Part shown: piece by piece, positions 57,721 to 64,000 of the stretch | Position numbering within the stretch: position 1 is the first letter of the stretch | How the letters are laid out: each line of letters starts with the position of its first letter | From: Gnetum montanum | Lineage: Eukaryota; Streptophyta; Gnetopsida; Gnetales; Gnetaceae | Length of the DNA stretch: 64,000 nucleotides | Reading direction: 5' to 3' | NCBI GenBank assembly: GCA_015680685.1 | Contig: MNCI01014774.1 | Coordinates: forward strand, 56,556-120,555 | Notes under the pieces: model-generated | Seen by the model: only the letters and a program-made list of their open reading frames with translations | Told to the model about the DNA's origin: nothing | The model's database searches: none | Position numbers and translations under genes: made by a program

Positions 57721-58467
57721 TAGCTTATTAGGATCTATAGTTATGGTTGGCTTGTATATTAGTTAGGAAAGACTTGGCAGTTTTCCAAACTTCTAAAAAG
57801 GTCAATATGGTTTTGTTTTTAAATGGTGAAGACATATTATGCCTTAAAAGAGGTAAATTTTTCCAAAGATTAGTTACTGAAGTGTTTTATTAATGAGCGC
57901 AAGTGGGAAAAATCTTGCACGATTACCACTATGAGAATTTTAATCTCATAATTAAAGATGTCATACTTTAGTTTGGTAGATATCATTGACTATTGTGTTT
58001 TTGTTAAGAATAAGAAAAATGCAATCTCATAGTCTTTGTTGAGTTTGCTCTATGTTGTGGTGAACGAGAGAAGCTTTGTGGACTGGTTGTCAATTTTGAA
58101 GATGAAGTTAAAGGAAAGGAATTATCATACTACACAATGTCTACTCCTCACTTCTCTTAGGGCTAACTTCTTCCTACCTTTATTTAAGGTATTTGATAAT
58201 TCTAGTATTATGGATGTCACCATAGCAATGAAAAGAATAAGAAGTTACTTTTACAATTTTTTGTTAGAGTCTTCTCCAAGCTTGAGTAGACAACCATGAA
58301 GATTCAAAAAATAAAGTAGCCTATTAATGTGTAATCTGAGAGATGAAGCAAGGTGGAATTAGATTACTTAACACCATCTATGATTCTCATGGTGCTACAA
58401 CATTATAGATTTTAAAATAATTTTGTACACTTGGAGTCAACCATTAATTATTTCAAAGCACCAATCA
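57721..58467. other. Unassigned AT-rich stretch
   Basis: Holds one 87-codon open frame (58036-58299) with no recognised family. The left end is the break in the antisense gene and the right end the probable LTR start of the next element. Confidence 0.35.
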
Positions 58468-59353
58468 TGAAACATCATTGTTTGGCTGCATCAACAAGAT
58501 GCTATCAATGCAACCTTGTTGACAGGATCTTGTCGATATGATCTTGTCAATGGAAGATTTGATCTATTCGTGTGTACCTATCGATGGGGCACCCTGATTG
58601 TCCTATAAATGTGTACCTTCCACCATGTTTATGGAAATTATTTTCACAAGTTGTAGCAAAGCTCTAGTAGTTATTCTTCCCTAAAATTAGAATATTTTTT
58701 AGGTGCTTGTAGTATGAGTCAAAGAGTATATGAATCTTTATTCAAGCATTCTTGTACCTAAGCATTGTAGTTTTTGTAGCAATAAAGATGAGCTTTCTAA
58801 TAAACCTTGTAGCAGTTGGACTAGATTAATTATTTTCTTCATGCATTTAATATTGTAAGTAATTTCCTTCAATGTTTTAATTAATTAATTAAGATATATT
58901 AAATAGAGATTTATTAAAAAACATAAGTACGACCACTTCAAGCATATGTTTAATTCTTGGTAATCCTAGTAACACTTAACATTTGGTAACCCAATAACGT
59001 TATACATGTTCAACATGTGCACAAGTGGGAATGGATGCTTATGTTAGAATTAGTTAAGTGTTATCTAGTTGATTAGATTAATTTAGTAACTAAATATATT
59101 TATTCATTATTCTTTATTCTTAGACAACTTAGAACATAAAACATAAAAATGATAAAAATCATATGCCTCAGTTATACTTAACCACACCCTTGTACTGAAA
59201 AGTGTAACTAGAAAGACAACAATTGTAATGGTTAATTTCACCTCCTATAGACCAGTGTACTTAGAAGGCTATAAGTTTTTGGAATTTGACTAGATTATGC
59301 GTAAATGCTTGTGATTCATATGGTTGGATGTAGAGTATACTCATTGCTCATCA
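58468..59353 (+). repeat. Family Y 5' LTR
   Basis: The end (TTGCTCATCA) is firm because the PBS follows. The start is estimated from TGAAACATC. It contains a TATA box (CTATAAATG near 58600) and a region matching the minus-strand LTR at 13316-13545 (TTAGAATATTT, CAATAAAGA, CCTTGTAGCAGTTGG). Confidence 0.7.
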
Positions 59354-59354
59354 T

Positions 59355-59372
59355 TGGTGTCATTATTGAAAA
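59355..59372 (+). other. Primer-binding site, family Y
   Basis: TGGTGTCATTATTGAAAA is a decayed form of the site at 38322-38339, itself a decayed TGGCGCCGTTGCCGGGGA (Asp tRNA type). Confidence 0.6.
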
Positions 59373-59513
59373 ACTTTTAGTTTGCTACATGCACTCTCTA
59401 AGACTTAGTAAAAATTATTTAAGATCATTGGAACAAACCCTAAAGTAATAATAATTTAACTAATAATAATTATTACACTTAAAACCACACTATTATTTTT
59501 CTTCTAAGTGATA

Positions 59514-61350
59514 ATGTCTTCTTATTACAATGATGATGAATCAAAACTGCTAGTGGCCCAAGGATTCAAAGTGACATATACTCATCTAGATGAGTTTGTG
59601 CCTGATTTCATCTTTATCCTGCATTGGGATGAATAGCTACAGTGAAGAGACATAGAAGGCAACATTGTGTTGTGACTTGACCAATCTATTCCCAGGATGT
59701 TACTCCAAACTCTTAAGAGGTATGGCATCTAAGATCTTCATTAAGAATATGTTATGTAGGACCATGACTATTATGACTACCATCCCACTAAAACACAATG
59801 CAAGAGAGATCAACACCAGGAGAAGCACCATGATGCTATGAAGAGGAAACAGTTCACTAACCCCTTGTTCTTTCTAAACCAAAAAGAAAATGAGGATCCT
59901 CCCTCTAGAGATTCTTAACATGAATATTCTCCACCCCTTAACTTCAATGAAAAGGGCTTGAACCCAAACTTATAGTCTACTATCAATAATCTTGGTTTAG
60001 GTAAGAGTGGAAGTCAAGGTAGGGGCTTAGGCCTCATCATGATGAAGATAAATCTAATGATCATGGTTGTTATAAGTAGAGAGGATGTGGCATACACCAT
60101 GGTGATGGAAGTCCTCCTCCCTCTTCATCCTCTTTATCTACATATTCTTCTTCCTCCTTTGAATCTAACCAAAACTACAAAGGATGAAACCATTATGAAG
60201 GTGAATGGGGGGATAATAATGATCATAGGCCTTATCATGGATGAAGGGGTAGCATAGGACATAATAGGCATCACCAAAATCATGATGATGATGAACCTTT
60301 TCTTATAACTCAAAGCATGCTAAACATCATAGAGGTAGTTACAATTCCAACTAGGCATGTGAAGGATAGTAGGATTGAGAGGTTATATATGAACAATATC
60401 CCTAGATTTGAAGGGAAATATAACTCAAATCCACAGATCCATCTTCAAGTCTTTCCTGATGCTTGTGGCTTGTAGAACATAGAGAATGACTGGTAGAAAA
60501 TTAAGCTATTTCCCAAGGCATTCATGAAAGAAGCAAAAAGTTGGTACCACTCTTTGGAGCTAGAATCAATTCATAGATGGAGTACAATGCTTGAGCTATT
60601 TAATGGCAAATATCAGACGTACTCCAAAATGTCCAACTTCAGAAAGCATATCTAAGGCTAGTGACAAGAAACACATGAATCTTTGGATGTAGCCATGGGT
60701 AGGTATTATTCCATTTTGCATAAATGTCTTAGCCTTGGTAATTCTCAACAAGAATAGCTTTGCCATATCATAGATGGACTCTGATTAAAAATGAGGAGAA
60801 CTCTTAGGATCTATGCCCAAGAAAGATTGTGAGAACTTAGAGGCCATTAGATCAAAGGATGATTAAGTAGGTTACAAAAGAAGAAGGAGATTTGAGGAAA
60901 TGAGAAGATGCTGAGGAATATTACTGGGATCCTTCCATCAAAAAAAGGTAGGTCCAATTTTGTAACAAAAAGGAGGATGCATCACTTGATGAAGTGATGC
61001 AACAAAAAAACTTATCAATCAAAAATCTATTTCTAAAATTTCAACCAAGGTGGAAAAAATGTGGGAATCCTTAGATGAAAAATTTCAAACTACTTTAAAA
61101 TATTATAGAAGAATCCAATGAGTAAAGTAGTGATCATGATCGCAGGAGAAGGAATGCAGTTGAATGTGCCTACCAAAGGGGTAAGGACAAGGCTGCTATA
61201 GTAGAAGAGGTTGTGGAGTCAGAATTAGATGATGATGGTGGATGTGACATTTGCTAATATGAACATCCTAAGGAATGTTTCCCTATTATGTCATGCTTGT
61301 AGGAATCTAGGATGATTCTCTTAATCCTATGCTAGAAAGAAGGCAAGCAC
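59514..61350 (+). pseudogene. Gag, family Y element
   Basis: Starts MSSYYNDDESKLL. The capsid-like domain (about 60400-60660) reads IPRFEGKYNSNPQIHL, LFPKAFMKEAKSWYHSLELE, LFNGKYQTYSK. A knuckle-like C-D-I-C ... H-P-K-E-C lies near 61240. Heavily broken by stops. Role by family: capsid formation and RNA packaging. Confidence 0.72.
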
Positions 61351-62029
61351 CTATAAGATTAACTTATCCTTAAGAAAATCCCAAACAATTCCACCAACAA
61401 CAAGCTTACTATCCAAGTGGAGCTCCACCACAACCATATGAATAGTATCATTAGTGGCAACATCCATAGTCATGGGGAATGTCACTACTAAGTTAGCAAT
61501 ACCCTTATAGGAAACCAAATCTATATGGGTACTATATTCAATAATCCATGTCTCTATGTAACTCTTCTAGGCATGCTTCTTTTCATTGTCACTACTACCC
61601 ATCCAAGTACTATATAGCTTATTCTCTATCTTCCAGAGGGGAATCCCCATTTCATAAGTATCCCCTTCATCCTTTAGTGTATGTCCCTCCTTTCTCAATC
61701 CAATTATTTCTTGCTCCATCCATGTAGGGATAGATTCCCACACAGCTACAATAACGTAATCCTCCTAGCGTTGTTAACTTACATCTAGTTCCTCCAGTAA
61801 GTGGTTCAAAATCTAGACCCATAAAAAGATCATTCTTTCAAGACAATAGCCCTACAAAGTCCTCATTGACTCATGTGGTTGGTTGCCCTACGTCTCCTTC
61901 ATTCTTTGCATTTATTCCTTTCAAGAACCCTTCCAACCAAATGCCTTCCAAGATCCACACATTCATGTTAACCCATGCTATATCTGATTAGATCAAGGTT
62001 GGCAACCTTCATAGGAAAAGAGTCAATCA

Positions 62030-62420
62030 TAGAAGTATGATCATCTACCTACAAATCATTGGGAATGATCCATGTAAGGCTCTTCTTAATTTAGGTTCTA
62101 GTGCTAATTTGATTTCTCATGAAATGTACAAAGCCTGGAACTTGACTTCTTCTAAGAAGAGCAATATTTATTTAAAATTGGTAGATTAGTCCATCATTGT
62201 TCCCTTGGGATTAGTGAAGGACATTACAATCATTGTTTATGGGTGATACTATTAGACTAATTTTCTAGTAATCAAGGTTGATAATTGTAAGGGAGACTTC
62301 CCAATCATTATGGGAAGGGCTTGGTCGAGCACTATTGATTCACAAATGGGCATCAGAGATCTTTCTTTAGAAATTTCCAAGGAAAATGTTTTTGGAAAGA
62401 TCAAGAAGAAGAGAGTTTCA
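62030..62420 (+). pseudogene. Aspartic protease, family Y element
   Basis: ALLNLGSSANLISHEMYKAW at about 62075-62135 is the active-site block (NLGSS where D-S/T-G is expected), and FPIIMGRAWSSTIDSQMGI near 62300 matches the closing I-L-G-R-P block. The catalytic aspartate position is N, so it would be inactive. Stops within. Confidence 0.72.
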
Positions 62421-62599
62421 TGCATCACGTATAGTGATACAAGGTGCAACTATGTGTAGAAATTATGATCTATCAAGAGCACATCAATCAAAGAATGTAG
62501 ACAGTGTGTAGAAGAATCTAAAATTCAAAAGTACCTATATGCAATAGTCACAAAGTTAGAGGAAATCTAGTGGCTAACAACTAATCTTGAAAGAAACAC

Positions 62600-63520
62600 A
62601 CTTTGTAGGGAATCAACTAAGAGCTTAACATGTGCCTATGTTGAATGCATGGATAAATTGGACAAGTTAATCACAAACTCTCTGATGATGAACCTAATGA
62701 TACTTATTGGGAAGAGCTGGAAATCCCTAAAAATTTTAAATAGAAGCCCTTAGAGTTAAAAACTCTACTTGCCAACATGCAGTATGCATGTTTTAAAAAT
62801 GCCAAGCCAGTAATAATCAATGCAAATCTTGCTCCTAAGTATAAATATATGCTACTAAACATAGCTAACAAATGGCCAACATCATTTTCTTGGTCATATC
62901 CTGAACTCACTAGGATTGATCCTAGGTTATGCCAGCATCACATCTATACTGATCCTTATATCAAGCCAAAAGAGGTAGTTACAATGATGGCTAAATCCCA
63001 AATTGAAAATGATCATTAATTAGAAAATTGAACAACTCCTCAAGGAAAGGTTCATCTATCTAATTGTGGATAGTGAGTAGGTTAGCCCACTTGTGATTGT
63101 GCCAAAGAAAGATCGCAAGTGGAGGATGTGTATTGATTTTAAGTTGTTGAACATGGAAATGTTCAAAAATCATTTTCCATTGTCATTTGTGGACTAGGTA
63201 TTCAATACTATTTCTAGGTATTATTTTTACAACTTTTTGGATGGTTATAATGGCTATAACCAAATTCAAATTGTACCAAAAGATTAGGCCAAAACAACAT
63301 TCATGAGTCCCTAGGGGAATTTTGCATATAAAAAGATGCCATTTGGTCTATCTAATGTCCTTACAACCTTCCAATGTCTTATCTTGAGCTTTTTTTAGTA
63401 GAAGATTGGTAGCATGGTGGAAGTTTTTATAGATGACTTTGTCACTTGTGGCACTACATTTGAGCAAGCCCTAGACTACCTTGAGCAAGTGCTTAAAAGC
63501 TGCATGGATATCAATCTTTA
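62600..63520 (+). pseudogene. Reverse transcriptase, family Y element
   Basis: YNIANKWPTSFSW-like segment and IDPRLCQHHIYTDP near 62920, VIVPKKDRKWRMCIDFKLLN (63095-63150), FNTISRYYFYNFLDGYNGYN, FAYKKMPFGLSNVLTTF, and the catalytic FIDDF at 63426-63440, followed by FEQALDYLEQVLKSCMDINL. Several stops and a frame change. FIDDF in place of YMDDF keeps both aspartates. Confidence 0.82.
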
Positions 63521-63529
63521 GCTTAATTA

Positions 63530-63976
63530 AAAAAAATTCATTTGATAGTCTTAGATTCCATTATGTTTGGGAATAGAATTTCTTATGTAGGGATTGAAGC
63601 GGATCTTGAAATGATTAAGATCATCCAAGGAATAACACACCAACCAAAAATTGTTAGAGATGTCTAGTTATTCCTTGGACACACTGGCTACTACCAACGA
63701 TTCATAGAGAATATCTCTAAAATCACTAAATCATTGGTCAAGCTTACAAAGAAACATGCTCCATTCATATGGACCAAGGAATGCGAAAAAGCATTTTAGC
63801 ATCTCAGGGAGAAGCTCATAGAATCTCCAATTCTACAAGCACTTGATTAGCCTTATCCATTTCACATCATGATGATTGCATTGAACTATGCCCTAGGAGA
63901 TGTGCTTACACAAGTGGATGATTAAAAATGTCCTTATTACATCCATTGTGCAAGCTAAAGCATTATGGATGCAAAG
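63530..63976 (+). pseudogene. RT-RNase H connection and RNase H start
   Basis: FGNRISYVGIEADLEMIKII, FLGHTGYYQRFIENISKITK, APFIWTKECEKAF, then ALNYALGDVLTQVDD and a YYIHCAS end. The domain breaks at 63977. Matches the minus-strand remnant at 19950-20640. Confidence 0.8.
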
Positions 63977-64000
63977 TGATGAGTAGTGAAGTACCCCTAT
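63977..64000 (-). repeat. Start of an inserted LTR (minus-strand end)
   Basis: TGATGAGTAGTGAAGTACCC is the reverse complement of the LTR end seen at 38300-38320. A further family X/Y copy on the minus strand therefore begins here and runs out of the window. Confidence 0.65.

Larger units (their letters stand above)
58468..63976 (+). mobile_element. Family Y Ty3/gypsy element, 5' part
   Basis: 5' LTR (about 58468-59353), PBS, leader, gag, protease, RT and RNase H in order on the plus strand, cut within RNase H at 63977 by a minus-strand LTR. Integrase, the extra ORF and the 3' LTR are therefore outside the window or lost. Confidence 0.8.

Noticed and set aside
1-64000. tRNA, rRNA or small RNA genes
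   Set aside because: No cloverleaf-type sequence or rRNA segment was recognised. Only PBS words complementary to tRNA ends were seen.

Overview
This is a repeat-dense stretch of a land-plant nuclear genome. No intact host gene is visible. Almost everything is nested, decayed Ty3/gypsy LTR retrotransposons, and the one host-derived sequence is a fragment of a plant bHLH transcription-factor gene. The plant call rests on Tat-type elements (RT with two RNase H domains), spliced genes with GT/AG borders, TATA boxes in the LTRs, strong C-to-T decay and the bHLH remnant. The species cannot be told from the sequence. A 153-base assembly gap lies at 40178-40330.

Layout. (1) 1-19 and 12710-13315 are one minus-strand LTR ('family X') split by a complete Tat-like element, element 1 (20-12709: two LTRs, 5-bp target duplication, gag-protease, a spliced antisense gene, no RT or integrase). 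Family X itself sits in the LTR of a minus-strand element of a second superfamily ('family Y', 13316-20640: 3' LTR part, coiled-coil ORF after integrase, integrase, RNase H, end of RT). (2) 20641-21586 holds the bHLH fragment. (3) 21587-38030 is element 2, plus strand: 5' LTR, leader repeats, gag-protease, motif spacer, and an antisense gene blown up by four tandem 2001-bp units. (4) 38030-38850 is a plus-strand family Y fragment. (5) 38851-50600 is element 3, minus strand: an LTR split by a solo family X LTR, integrase, two RNase H domains, RT, a motif spacer, then the antisense gene reading divergently from pol. (6) 50940-57720 is element 4, plus strand: LTR, gag-protease, spacer and the last exons of the antisense gene. 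(7) 58468-63976 is a family Y element, plus strand: LTR, PBS, gag, protease, RT, RNase H, cut by another minus-strand LTR at 63977.

How the parts work together. In elements 1, 2 and 4 the sense ORF stops after the protease and is followed by a spacer of repeated TAAACTAGC-type motifs and then a multi-exon gene on the opposite strand. In element 3 the same antisense gene lies upstream of a separate pol ORF and diverges from it. The simplest inferred ancestor is LTR-gag-pro-spacer-[antisense gene]-spacer-pol-spacer-LTR. That would put a spliced antisense gene between protease and RT, about where Ogre-type Tat elements carry an intron. Element 1 would be a derivative that lost pol but kept the antisense gene.

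All coding regions carry stops or frameshifts. Exon borders were read by eye from splice consensus and from comparison among the copies.
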